17,611 nt of DNA from an uncultured Peptococcaceae bacterium. Its GTDB lineage: Bacteria; Bacillota; Peptococcia; Peptococcales; Peptococcaceae. The number at the start of each line of letters is the position of its first letter. Positions within the stretch are counted from its first letter, which is position 1. The notes under the pieces were generated by a model. The model searched no databases, was not told the DNA's origin, and saw only the letters and a list, made by a program, of their open reading frames with translations. The stretch is from NCBI GenBank assembly GCA_900553245.1, contig USCP01000018.1:1-17611 (forward strand), given 5' to 3'. A program made the position numbers and the translations under genes. This document shows positions 1 through 6,654 of this stretch, in pieces.

Positions 1-35
1 TTTACGGGTGAGCGAGAAAAGTAAGGCACAAAAAG

Positions 36-133
36 AGCCCCCAAGGGGGGGCTGCTGGTAAATAAAGTGTGATTGCCAGACCATTCAATACCCCTTAAGG
101 GGTTACCACAAGAGAAAAGCCCTTATAGGGCTT
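36..133. other. Cluster of three short GC-rich hairpins upstream of nrdR
   Basis: Three inverted repeats can be read directly. AGCCCCC (36-42) pairs with GGGGGCT (47-53). CCCCTTAAGGGG (91-102) is self-complementary. AAGCCCT (117-123) pairs with AGGGCTT (127-133) around a 3-nt loop. The first and third look alike: each is preceded by an A-rich AGAG/AAAAG stretch and followed by GCT. They lie just before a strong terminator, so they may be the structured 3' end of an untranslated RNA or of a transcript that begins left of the window. The first hairpin read on the - strand is followed by TTTTT, so it could also end a leftward transcript. I could not match the region to a known RNA family and see no protein gene in 1-286. 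Confidence 0.4.
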
Positions 134-136
134 GCT

Positions 137-169
137 AAAACCACCGGTTCAACCGGTGGTTTTTATTTT
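137..169 (+). terminator. Rho-independent terminator before nrdR
   Basis: A 12-bp stem with a 3-nt TCA loop (137-148 pairing with 152-163) has a GC-rich ACCACCGGT core and is followed by TTTTTATTTT. It probably ends a transcript entering from the left of the window. The A-run on the 5' side means it could also work on the opposite strand. Confidence 0.8.
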
Positions 170-184
170 AAGCGATGTGTAGTT

Positions 185-214
185 TTGACGTTATTGGTTT
201 TTGCGTGGTATACT
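185..214 (+). promoter_or_regulatory. Sigma-A promoter for nrdR-recO
   Basis: TTGACG at 185-190 (-35) and TATACT at 209-214 (-10) are separated by 18 bp. A TG dinucleotide at 206-207 makes it an extended -10. Transcription would start near 221, giving a leader of about 65 nt before the nrdR ATG. Confidence 0.7.
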
Positions 215-228
215 ATGAACAAAATCAT

Positions 229-243
229 GTGCATAAAGTGCAC
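229..243. promoter_or_regulatory. Small inverted repeat in the nrdR leader, possible operator
   Basis: GTGCA (229-233) and TGCAC (239-243) form an inverted repeat with a 5-nt spacer, just downstream of the predicted transcription start. Its position would suit a repressor site or a short RNA hairpin. It does not resemble the NrdR box consensus I remember. No regulator can be named. Confidence 0.25.
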
Positions 244-286
244 TGTGCCAGTATTTTTATGAATTAACTAGCAAGGGTGATGAACG

Positions 287-748
287 ATGTTATGTCCAAT
301 TTGTGGTGGTGACAGTAAAGTATTAGATACGCGAACCAATGAGAGCGTGAATTCTGTTAAACGTCGCCGTGAATGCATGAAGTGTGGGAAACGCTTTACG
401 ACTTACGAAAGAATTGAAGATATGCCTTTGATTGTTCGAAAAAAATCCGGTCGTACGGAATTATTCGATAAATCCAAAATTCTTAAAGGGATGGCGAAGG
501 CTTGTGAAAAAAGGCCGGTTAGCATCGACCAGCTGGAGGAAATGGTCGATCAAATCGAACGTCAGTTGAAAAACCAATACACTGAAGTTTCTACTGCAGA
601 CATTGGTGAAACCATTATGAAGAATTTGCTCCAGCTTGACCAAGTGGCATACATTCGTTTTGCTTCGGTGTATAAGGACTTTTCGGATATTGAAAGTTTC
701 TTTAAAGAATTGGAGGCGTTGAAAAACTCAGCGAATAGCGGTGTCTGA
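287..748 (+). CDS. nrdR: Transcriptional repressor NrdR
   Basis: NrdR represses ribonucleotide reductase genes when bound dATP signals ample deoxynucleotides. The 153-residue protein has the expected length. It starts with a zinc ribbon (Cys3-x2-Cys6 and Cys30-x2-Cys33), with a basic KRRRE stretch between the pairs and FTTYERIE after it. An ATP-cone domain follows (about residues 47-137), including VRKKSGRTELFDKSKI and the IRFASVYKDF ending typical of the family. The ATG is preceded by AGGGTGATG, a reasonable ribosome binding site. No ribonucleotide reductase gene is present here, so its targets lie elsewhere. The gene overlaps recO by 8 bp, so the two are probably translated from one mRNA. 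Identification is secure. Confidence 0.97.
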   Translation: MLCPICGGDSKVLDTRTNESVNSVKRRRECMKCGKRFTTYERIEDMPLIVRKKSGRTELFDKSKILKGMAKACEKRPVSIDQLEEMVDQIERQLKNQYTEVSTADIGETIMKNLLQLDQVAYIRFASVYKDFSDIESFFKELEALKNSANSGV

Positions 749-1445
749 GCAATATTTTAAGGACGAATGTTTTGTCTTGAAAAGTGTACCGTTTAAGGCT
801 TCTGATGCACATGTTATTTTATTTGGCAAAGAACATGGCAAATTTATGGTGCTTGCTAAAGGCGTTGGTAAGTCAAATAGCAAGTTTGCTCCACTTCTTA
901 ATAACGGAAACTGCATTTCAGTAGATTATGTCTTGGGGAAAACCGGTAATACATTGATGTCCTGTAGTTCAATCGAAGGCTTTCAAAGTCGATATACGTG
1001 TTACGAGTCATTACTAACCAGTATGTATATGTGTGATATGGTTGATGCAACGACAGTTATTGGGGATGTTCAGGAGGCAACGTTTTATTTATTGTATTTT
1101 TGCTTATTAGCGATGAACGATAGAAATTATAAAGAAGTGCGTATTTTATTTGAATGGAAATATGCGGTGCTATTGGGCTACGGTAGTGATGATGTTCATT
1201 ATTTGAGAAGACTGTTGGAAGATTATTGGAAGTGTCAAACTTTCACCCCGGGGCAACAGTCTATTTATGATGAGTTGCGTGGCTTCTTGAGTGTGTTTCA
1301 ATCCGAACAAATTCATGGCTTTTCTGCGCGTTTGTCTGTACCGGCGTATCGTGTGATTAAAAACGTCTTAAATTGTATTTATCATCAAGAGGCTCAGATT
1401 TATGTTAAGAGTCAAAAAATCCTTGAACAAGCAATAGGGCATTGA
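741..1445 (+). CDS. recO: DNA repair protein RecO (short form without zinc cluster)
   Basis: RecO anneals single strands and helps RecR load RecA in the RecFOR recombination pathway. The 234-residue protein shows the N-terminal OB-fold pattern of the family: ECFVLKS near residue 10, then FGKEHGKFMVLAKGVGKSNSKFAPLL at about residues 28-53. The helical C-terminal domain contains LFEWKYAVLLGYG. The Cys4 zinc site usual in many RecO proteins is not visible: around the expected place there is only Cys165, with no CxxC pairs. The start is GTG at 741, inside the end of nrdR; an in-frame TGA at 720-722 excludes a start further upstream. The nearest GGAGG (712-716) is about 24 nt away, too far for normal use, so translation is probably coupled to nrdR. 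The family call is good but divergent. Confidence 0.88.
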   Translation: MSEQYFKDECFVLKSVPFKASDAHVILFGKEHGKFMVLAKGVGKSNSKFAPLLNNGNCISVDYVLGKTGNTLMSCSSIEGFQSRYTCYESLLTSMYMCDMVDATTVIGDVQEATFYLLYFCLLAMNDRNYKEVRILFEWKYAVLLGYGSDDVHYLRRLLEDYWKCQTFTPGQQSIYDELRGFLSVFQSEQIHGFSARLSVPAYRVIKNVLNCIYHQEAQIYVKSQKILEQAIGH

Positions 1446-1469
1446 CTTTTTAGTGGAAAAACTTATAAT
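1442..1469 (+). promoter_or_regulatory. Promoter of the glyQ-glyS T-box transcript
   Basis: TTGACT (1442-1447) and TATAAT (1464-1469) are separated by 16 bp, close to the sigma-A consensus. The -35 box includes the TGA stop codon of recO (1443-1445), so the two transcription units are packed without spacer. Expected transcription start is about 1476, just before the T-box leader. Confidence 0.75.
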
Positions 1470-1489
1470 AATATATATTATAGAAAAAC

Positions 1490-1670
1490 TATGACGAAGA
1501 GAAAAAACTATGGTGTATGCAAAGCGAGTCGGCGATGGTGAGAGGTCGATGATACAAGTAGTCAATAAGGCGCTTCTGAGTTTTATGACAAAGTGGACAT
1601 TTTTATGTCAATCAGGGTGGAACCGCGGGTTAGTCTCGTCCCTGTCTGAAAGGACAGGGACGAGTTTTTT
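1490..1670 (+). promoter_or_regulatory. T-box riboswitch controlling glyQ-glyS
   Basis: The hallmark T-box sequence AGGGTGGAACCGCG is at 1614-1627, where the uncharged tRNA acceptor end pairs. Upstream are other features of the class: ATGACGAAGAG at 1491-1501, an AGCGAGTCGGCGATGGTGAG block at 1523-1542 like those in other aminoacyl-tRNA synthetase leaders, and a CTTCTGAG segment at 1573-1580. TGACA/TGTCA (1586-1590 and 1606-1610) can pair as a further stem. Candidate glycine specifier triplets are GGC at 1531-1533 and at 1569-1571; I could not fold the RNA to choose. From family knowledge, uncharged tRNA-Gly would favour the antiterminator and allow glyQ-glyS transcription. The short open frame within 1510-1707 is the riboswitch and not a gene. 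Confidence 0.93.
1635..1670 (+). terminator. Regulated terminator of the T-box leader
   Basis: CTCGTCCCTGTC (1635-1646) pairs perfectly with GACAGGGACGAG (1653-1664), followed by TTTTTT at 1665-1670. The left arm lies directly after the T-box sequence, so it can instead pair in the antiterminator. It sits 18 nt before the glyQ start. Confidence 0.92.
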
Positions 1671-1688
1671 ATTTTTAAGGAGGACTTT

Positions 1689-2555
1689 ATGCAATTTCAA
1701 GAAATGATTTTAACATTAAATAAGTTCTGGAGTGATCAAGGGTGTATTATTTTACAACCTTATGATATTGAAAAAGGGGCAGGGACGATGAACCCTGCGA
1801 CATTCTTGAAGGCGCTTGGGCCTGAACCTTGGAATGTTGCTTATGTAGAACCATGCCGTCGCCCTGCAGATGGTCGTTACGGTGACAATCCAAACCGTTT
1901 GCAACACTATTATCAATATCAAGTTATCTTGAAGCCATCTCCTGATAATATTCAAGAATTGTACTTAAAGAGCTTAGAGATGTTGGGCATTGATCTTCTT
2001 CAACATGACGTTCGTTTTGTCGAAGACAACTGGGAATCCCCAACCATGGGTGCATGGGGGCTCGGTTGGGAAGTATGGCTTGATGGCATGGAAGTTACCC
2101 AATTCACTTACTTCCAACAATGCGGCGGTATTGACTGCGATGTTGTCAGTGGTGAAATCACCTATGGCTTGGAGCGTTTGGCGATGTTTATTCAAAATAA
2201 AACCAACGTCTATGATATTGACTGGATTGGCGATGTAAAATACGGTGACGTTTTCTATCAAAATGAAGTAGAGTACTCCAAGTATAACTTTGAATATTCC
2301 GATGCCGATATGTTGGTCCAACTGTTTGATATGTATGAAAAAGAAGCGCAAAATGTGTTGCAATTTGATGTCGTTCAACCAGCTTATGACTATGCGTTAA
2401 AATGTTCTCATGTATTTAACCTTTTGGATGCACGTGGTGCCATTAGTGTGACGGAGCGTACCCACTATATTGCTCGTGTAAGAAACTTGACCAAGCAATG
2501 TGCCGAAAAATATGTGGAAGAACGTAGAAAACTCGGTTTCCCATTGTGCAAGTAA
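1689..2555 (+). CDS. glyQ: Glycine--tRNA ligase alpha subunit
   Basis: GlyQ is the catalytic alpha chain of the tetrameric (alpha2beta2) glycyl-tRNA synthetase: it activates glycine with ATP and, with GlyS, charges tRNA-Gly in the cytoplasm. The 288 residues match the family length and are highly conserved. They include GTMNPATFLKALGPEPWNV, RRPADGRYGDNPNRLQHYYQ, EDNWESPTMGAWGLGWEVWL, SGEITYGLERLAM and a C-terminal NLLDARGAISVTERTHYI. The ATG has an excellent AAGGAGG 6 nt upstream, and the gene follows a T-box leader. glyS begins 21 nt after the stop, as expected for one operon. No lesion is visible in this gene, unlike glyS next to it. Confidence 0.98.
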   Translation: MQFQEMILTLNKFWSDQGCIILQPYDIEKGAGTMNPATFLKALGPEPWNVAYVEPCRRPADGRYGDNPNRLQHYYQYQVILKPSPDNIQELYLKSLEMLGIDLLQHDVRFVEDNWESPTMGAWGLGWEVWLDGMEVTQFTYFQQCGGIDCDVVSGEITYGLERLAMFIQNKTNVYDIDWIGDVKYGDVFYQNEVEYSKYNFEYSDADMLVQLFDMYEKEAQNVLQFDVVQPAYDYALKCSHVFNLLDARGAISVTERTHYIARVRNLTKQCAEKYVEERRKLGFPLCK

Positions 2556-2576
2556 TGGATGGAAAAGGAGAATACA

Positions 2577-4661
2577 ATGGCTGAATTTATTTTAGAAATT
2601 GGTTGAGAAGAAATGCCTGCTGCCTAGATCAATGGCGCAGTAAGTGATTTGAAGAAGAATGCCGAAGCACTCTTCAAAAAAGAACGTTTAAATTATGATG
2701 CAATGAACTGCTATTCTACCCCACGTCGCCTCGTGCTTTTAGTAGAAAATTTGGCAGATCTCCAAGAAGACCTTTCCGAAGAATTGAAAGGGCCATCTGT
2801 GAAGGCTGCTTATAAAGATGGCGTTATGGCAAAGCCTTTGGAAGGCTTCCTGCGTGCAAATGGTTTCACTGAAGCAGATGTATACACCAAGGAATTGCCT
2901 AATGGTGAATACGTATTCTGCAAGCGTGAAGAAAAAGGCCGTCCAACCAAGGACATCTTGGCTGAAATTCTTGCTGATTTGGTACTTGGTATGAAGTTCC
3001 CTAAGACCATGAGATGGGGGAGCTATGATCTTCGCTATTTGCGTCCAATTCGCTGGATTGTGTCATTATTAAATGATGAAGTGATTCCTTTCTCTGTTGG
3101 CGTGATTGATGCAGACCGTTACACTCGTGGCCACAGAACCCTTGGTCATGAACGTGTTGAAATTAAGGATGTGGCTTCTTATTTTGACACTATGGAAAAA
3201 GAATATGTGATTGTTGACCAACATCGTCGTGCAGATATGATTAACGAACAAATTGCTAAGATTTTTGAAGGTGCTGACGAACATTACCAAGAGGATGCTT
3301 CCTTGATGAGTGAAGTTATCAATTTGGTTGAATACCCAACTGCGCTTCGTGGCAGCTTTGAAACCAAATACCTCGAATTACCGGATGAATTGGTCATCAC
3401 TCCAATGAAGGAACACCAACGCTATTTCCCTGTATTAAAGAACGATGGTTCTTTAACCAACGGCTTTATCACCGTTCGTAACGGGAACGAAGAATACTTG
3501 GATGTGGTTCGTAAGGGCAACGAAAACGTGCTTCGTGCACGCTTGGCCGATGCTGAATTCTTCTATCAAGAAGACCTTAAAAAAGGCTTGGAATCTGGCG
3601 AAGAAAAACTTAAAAATATTGTGTTCCAAGAAAAATTGGGCACCATCTATGAAAAAACACAGCGTTTGCAATTTATTGCTGAAAAGATTGTTGAGTGCCT
3701 CCATGGCGACGAACTCCTTAAGGCTGATGCGGTTGCAGCAGCGCGTTGCACCAAGATGGACCTCGTAAGCAACGTTGTTTCCGAATTCCCTGAATTGCAA
3801 GGGATTATGGGTGAATATTACTATAATCACGAACATCCGGAAAAGAAAAACGTGGGTCAAGCCATTCGCGAACATTACATGCCTCGTTTTGCAAACGATG
3901 CCCTTCCGGAAACCATCGAAGGGAGCATTGTCAGCGTAGCGGATAAGATTGACACCATCGTGGGGTGCTACTTTGCAGGCATTATTCCAACCGGTTCTCA
4001 AGACCCATATGCACTTCGCCGTCAAGCTCTTGGGATTGCAAACATTGTGATTGCAAAACAATGGTCCATATCTTTGGAAGCATTGATTGAAATTGCTTGT
4101 GCTGCTTACGCACAAACCGGCCTTGCATTTACTGACGCTGATACCAAGAAAATGATTTATCAATTCTTCGAACAACGTATGTTGAAGGTCATGAAGGATG
4201 CAACTCTTCCTGGCGACATCGTTCAAGCGGTTATGAAGATTGGCTATGATGATTTCTATGAAACTGTCTTGCGTGCTGAAGCATTGGCTGCATATGTTAA
4301 GGGCGAAGACAAAGCAGCGATTAAAGCTACTTTCGATAACAACGGCCGCGCTACGACCATCTCGGAAAAGGCGAGTGGCGTGGAAGTGAACGTTGAATTG
4401 TTCACTGCCGATGAAGAACGCGATCTGTACAACGCAGTGGTTGCTTGCATTGATCAATTGCCTGCTTTTGTTGAAAATAAGGACTATGCATCCATCATTG
4501 AAGAATTTGCATCATTAAATGAAGTGGTAGAAACCTTCTTCGAAAAGATTCTCGTTATGGACGAAGATTTAGCTGTACGTGAAAATAGATTGTCTTTAGT
4601 AAAGATGTATGCTAATGTGCTGAACAGCTACTTCAAGCTCGACGAAGTAAAAATGGCGTAA
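2577..4661 (+). CDS. glyS: Glycine--tRNA ligase beta subunit, interrupted near its start by in-frame TGA and TAG
   Basis: GlyS binds tRNA-Gly and is required for glycyl-tRNA synthetase activity with GlyQ. The natural start is ATG 2577 with AAAAGGAG placed just upstream. The frame reads MAEFILEIG, then TGA (codon 10), EEMPAA, then TAG (codon 17), INGAVSDLKKNAEAL. The interrupted part matches the conserved N-terminus LEIGTEEMPA, so the stops fall inside homologous sequence. Read through, the protein is about 694 residues, the normal size. The open part starts at TTG 2649, which has no good ribosome binding site, and gives 670 residues. The rest looks intact: STPRRLVLLVENL, the HD-like segment with VADKIDTIVG and PTGSQDPYALRRQALG (about residues 450-485), and a C-terminal anticodon-binding domain ending in RENRLSLVKMYANVLNSYF. 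The stops could be sequencing errors, real mutations with reinitiation, or readthrough. Confidence 0.9.
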
Positions 4662-4675
4662 GAGTAGGTGATTCT

Positions 4676-5554
4676 ATGCTTAGTATGACAGGGTTCTCTT
4701 CCCTTACAAAGGATGTCGACGCTTTTACTTTGCAGGTTGACATTAAGGCAGTGAATAGCAAATATAGTGATTTGCGCGTGAATGCGTCTTTTTGCGATAA
4801 TAATTTCTTGGAAGAACTTCGTAAATGTGCTCAAGAAAAGGTGTATCGCGGACAAGTCACTGTTGATTTAACATTAAAGATTGATAAAAGTAGCAATGTG
4901 CCTTACAATTTGAATATTGAACAGGTCAATCGTTACATCAATGACTATGAAGCACAGTATGGAGAAATCAATCGCGATTTCTCCACACTGAAATATTTTT
5001 TGCAGCTTGACCATGTTACTCAAAAGAGTGAATATGTTTTTGATGCTGAACGTGATGGCGAGATTGTAAAGCAAGCATTGACCGAGGCTTTTAATCATTT
5101 TTATGATTCGCGTGCAGAAGAAGGACAGCGTCTTAAAGATGATTTGCTCATGAAGGTGGCTCAACTTTCAGCGACTCGCGCTGCCATCGCTGAGCGTGTT
5201 CCGGAACTGGATCAGGCTTATCGTGAACGTTTAGAAGAACGTATGCGTGACTTTATTCAAAATTTAGATGAGGTGGATGAATCTCGTATCTTAGCTGAAG
5301 TTGCAGTGCATGCAACGAAAACAACCATTGATGAGGAATTGGTGCGTTTGCAATCTCATCTGGATAAGCTCGCCACTCTCTTAAACAGCACCGATCAATT
5401 TATTGGTAAGAAGATTGATTTTTACATGCAGGAAATCAATCGCGAGTACAACACTATTGCTTCCAAAGTAAGTGATATTTTGGTGGCGGAAAAGATTGTA
5501 GAAAGTAAAGTGATTGTCGATCAAATTCGAGAACAAGCGCAAAATATCATGTAG
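4676..5554 (+). CDS. yicC: YicC/YloC family endoribonuclease
   Basis: The 292-residue protein begins LSMTGFSSL, the usual SMTGF start of the YicC family (YicC-like N-terminal domain, about residues 1-155). It ends with the DUF1732 domain: DEELVRLQSHLDKL, IGKKIDFYMQEINREYNTIASKVSD, and REQAQNI at the C-terminus. Members studied in E. coli and B. subtilis are metal-dependent endoribonucleases involved in RNA turnover; the function here is inferred from them. ATG 4676 has AGTAGGTG upstream and follows the glyS stop by 14 nt. Its own TAG stop overlaps the ribosome binding site of remA, so the two genes are tightly linked. TAG as a normal stop here matters for judging the glyS TAG. Confidence 0.95.
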   Translation: MLSMTGFSSLTKDVDAFTLQVDIKAVNSKYSDLRVNASFCDNNFLEELRKCAQEKVYRGQVTVDLTLKIDKSSNVPYNLNIEQVNRYINDYEAQYGEINRDFSTLKYFLQLDHVTQKSEYVFDAERDGEIVKQALTEAFNHFYDSRAEEGQRLKDDLLMKVAQLSATRAAIAERVPELDQAYRERLEERMRDFIQNLDEVDESRILAEVAVHATKTTIDEELVRLQSHLDKLATLLNSTDQFIGKKIDFYMQEINREYNTIASKVSDILVAEKIVESKVIVDQIREQAQNIM

Positions 5555-5563
5555 GTGATAACT

Positions 5564-5800
5564 GTGGCTTTTTTGAATATTGGTTTTGATAATATGGTTG
5601 CAGTCAATAAAATTGTTGCAATTATATCTCCTGATGGTGCGTCGGTAAAAAGATTGGTACAATATGCAAAAGACAATCATTGTTTGATTGATGTGACTAG
5701 CGGTCGCAAAACACGTTCTGTGGTTGTGACCTCAGAACAATATGTATTTTTGTCGGCCATCCAAGCAGATACCTTGGTGAGCCGTTTGAACGAATTCTGA
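5564..5800 (+). CDS. remA: RemA-family regulator (DUF370)
   Basis: This small protein of 78 residues reads AFLNIGFDNMVAVNKIVAIISPDGASVKRLVQYA, then LIDVTSGRKTRSVVV and a C-terminal LSAIQADTLVSRL, all typical of RemA/DUF370. In B. subtilis RemA is a DNA-binding activator of biofilm matrix and osmoprotection genes. The target genes in this organism are unknown. Two GTG starts are possible, 5555 and 5564. I chose 5564 because AGGTGA (5553-5558) then sits 5 nt upstream and the protein starts close to the conserved NIGF, as in relatives; GTG 5555 would lie inside that binding site. It sits between yicC and gmk, the same position as in Bacillus. Confidence 0.92.
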   Translation: MAFLNIGFDNMVAVNKIVAIISPDGASVKRLVQYAKDNHCLIDVTSGRKTRSVVVTSEQYVFLSAIQADTLVSRLNEF

Positions 5801-5822
5801 TGGACGAAGGAGATGAATAACC

Positions 5823-6449
5823 ATGCTTACTCTTGATAAAAGAGGGGTTTTAATTGTAATGAGTGGTCCGTCCGGCGCCGGAAAAGGGACTCTTTGCGCA
5901 CACTTGAGAGAGCAGATTCCGATGTCATTGTCTATTTCTGCGACAACCAGACAGCCTCGTACCGGTGAAGTAGATGGCGTGAATTATTTCTTTATGACCA
6001 GAGATGAGTTTAAGCAAAAAATTCATGAGGAAGGCTTCATTGAATGGGCTGAGGTGTATGGAAACTTTTATGGCACCCCTAAAAAGTATGTGGAAGAACA
6101 ATTGGCAGCCGGTAACAATGTTATGCTTGAAATTGACCCACAAGGTGCCAAGAGTGTAAAACTTACTATGCCGGATGCGGTCTTAGTATTTGTTATGCCC
6201 CCATCTTATAAGGAACTTGAACGTCGCATTCGTGGACGTGCAACCGAAACAGAAGAACAGATTGTCAAGCGATTATCCTGTGCAGTTAGTGAAATAAATA
6301 CCTTAGCGTCTTATGATTATGTTATAATCAATGATGACATTGATGTTGCAGTTGAAAACCTCAAAGCAATTATTGAGGCTGAAAGATGCAAGGTATCTAG
6401 AAATACGTCGTTACCCAGTACTTTTATCTTAGAAAAGGATAGTGAATAA
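5823..6449 (+). CDS. gmk: Guanylate kinase
   Basis: Gmk phosphorylates GMP (and dGMP) to the diphosphate with ATP, an essential step in guanine nucleotide supply. The 208-residue protein has the P-loop GPSGAGKGT (residues 15-23), then SISATTRQPRTGEVDGVNYFF for GMP binding, EGFIEWAEVYGNFYGTP, LEIDPQGA (usually DVQGA) and a lid region with RRIRGRATETEEQI. The C-terminal YDYVIINDDIDVAVENL is also typical. ATG 5823 has GAAGGAG upstream. The TAA stop is followed 1 nt later by the rpoZ ATG, so translation of the two is probably coupled. The gmk-rpoZ pairing is widely conserved. Confidence 0.97.
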   Translation: MLTLDKRGVLIVMSGPSGAGKGTLCAHLREQIPMSLSISATTRQPRTGEVDGVNYFFMTRDEFKQKIHEEGFIEWAEVYGNFYGTPKKYVEEQLAAGNNVMLEIDPQGAKSVKLTMPDAVLVFVMPPSYKELERRIRGRATETEEQIVKRLSCAVSEINTLASYDYVIINDDIDVAVENLKAIIEAERCKVSRNTSLPSTFILEKDSE

Positions 6450-6450
6450 T

Positions 6451-6645
6451 ATGATTCAACCAAGTATCGATGAATTACTTGAAAAAACTGATAATAAATA
6501 TACCTTAGCTGTTGCAAGTGCAAAACGTGCGCGTGAATTGGTTGATGGTGCTGAACGTTTTACCGATGCACCTACCAATAAGGCTGTTTCTATCGCTTTG
6601 TGCGAAATTGGCGAAGGTAAAGTATCTTATCATTTCAACGACTAA
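6451..6645 (+). CDS. rpoZ: DNA-directed RNA polymerase omega subunit
   Basis: The omega subunit helps assemble and stabilise RNA polymerase by binding the beta' chain. The 64-residue protein starts MIQPSIDELLEKTDNKYTL and continues ASAKRARELVDG, the standard omega N-terminus, with TNKAVSIALCEIGEGKV near the C-terminus. A longer reading from GTG 6442 adds three residues, but AAGGAT (6435-6440) is only 1 nt from that GTG and 10 nt from ATG 6451. The MIQPS start also matches relatives, so 6451 is preferred. The gene starts 1 nt after gmk and ends 9 nt before coaBC. Confidence 0.94.
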   Translation: MIQPSIDELLEKTDNKYTLAVASAKRARELVDGAERFTDAPTNKAVSIALCEIGEGKVSYHFND

Positions 6646-6654
6646 GGTCAAGCC

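Noticed and set aside
33..136. CRISPR-like repeats in the hairpin cluster
   Set aside because: The hairpins differ in sequence and spacing, and there are no identical repeats with regular spacers.
1510..1707. 65-codon open frame before glyQ
   Set aside because: It spans the T-box leader and its terminator, whose RNA features explain the sequence fully.
2604..2606. Selenocysteine at the glyS TGA
   Set aside because: GlyS has no known selenoprotein form. A TAG follows seven codons later, and I see no clear hairpin placed right after the TGA.
2604..2627. Alternative genetic code reading TGA or TAG as an amino acid
   Set aside because: TGA ends nrdR, recO, remA, priA, fmt, yugP and stp at the expected protein lengths, and TAG ends yicC. 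No other gene in the window has internal TGA or TAG.
3453..4457. 334-codon open frame on the - strand inside glyS
   Set aside because: It is the antisense shadow of a well-conserved gene. The protein is rich in Cys, Phe and His with no family resemblance and no ribosome binding site context.
5555..5563. GTG 5555 as the remA start
   Set aside because: It falls within the AGGTGA ribosome binding site, and the next GTG (5564) has correct spacing and matches family N-termini better.
6442..6450. GTG 6442 as the rpoZ start
   Set aside because: It would be 1 nt from the only ribosome binding site. ATG 6451 gives the typical MIQPS start.
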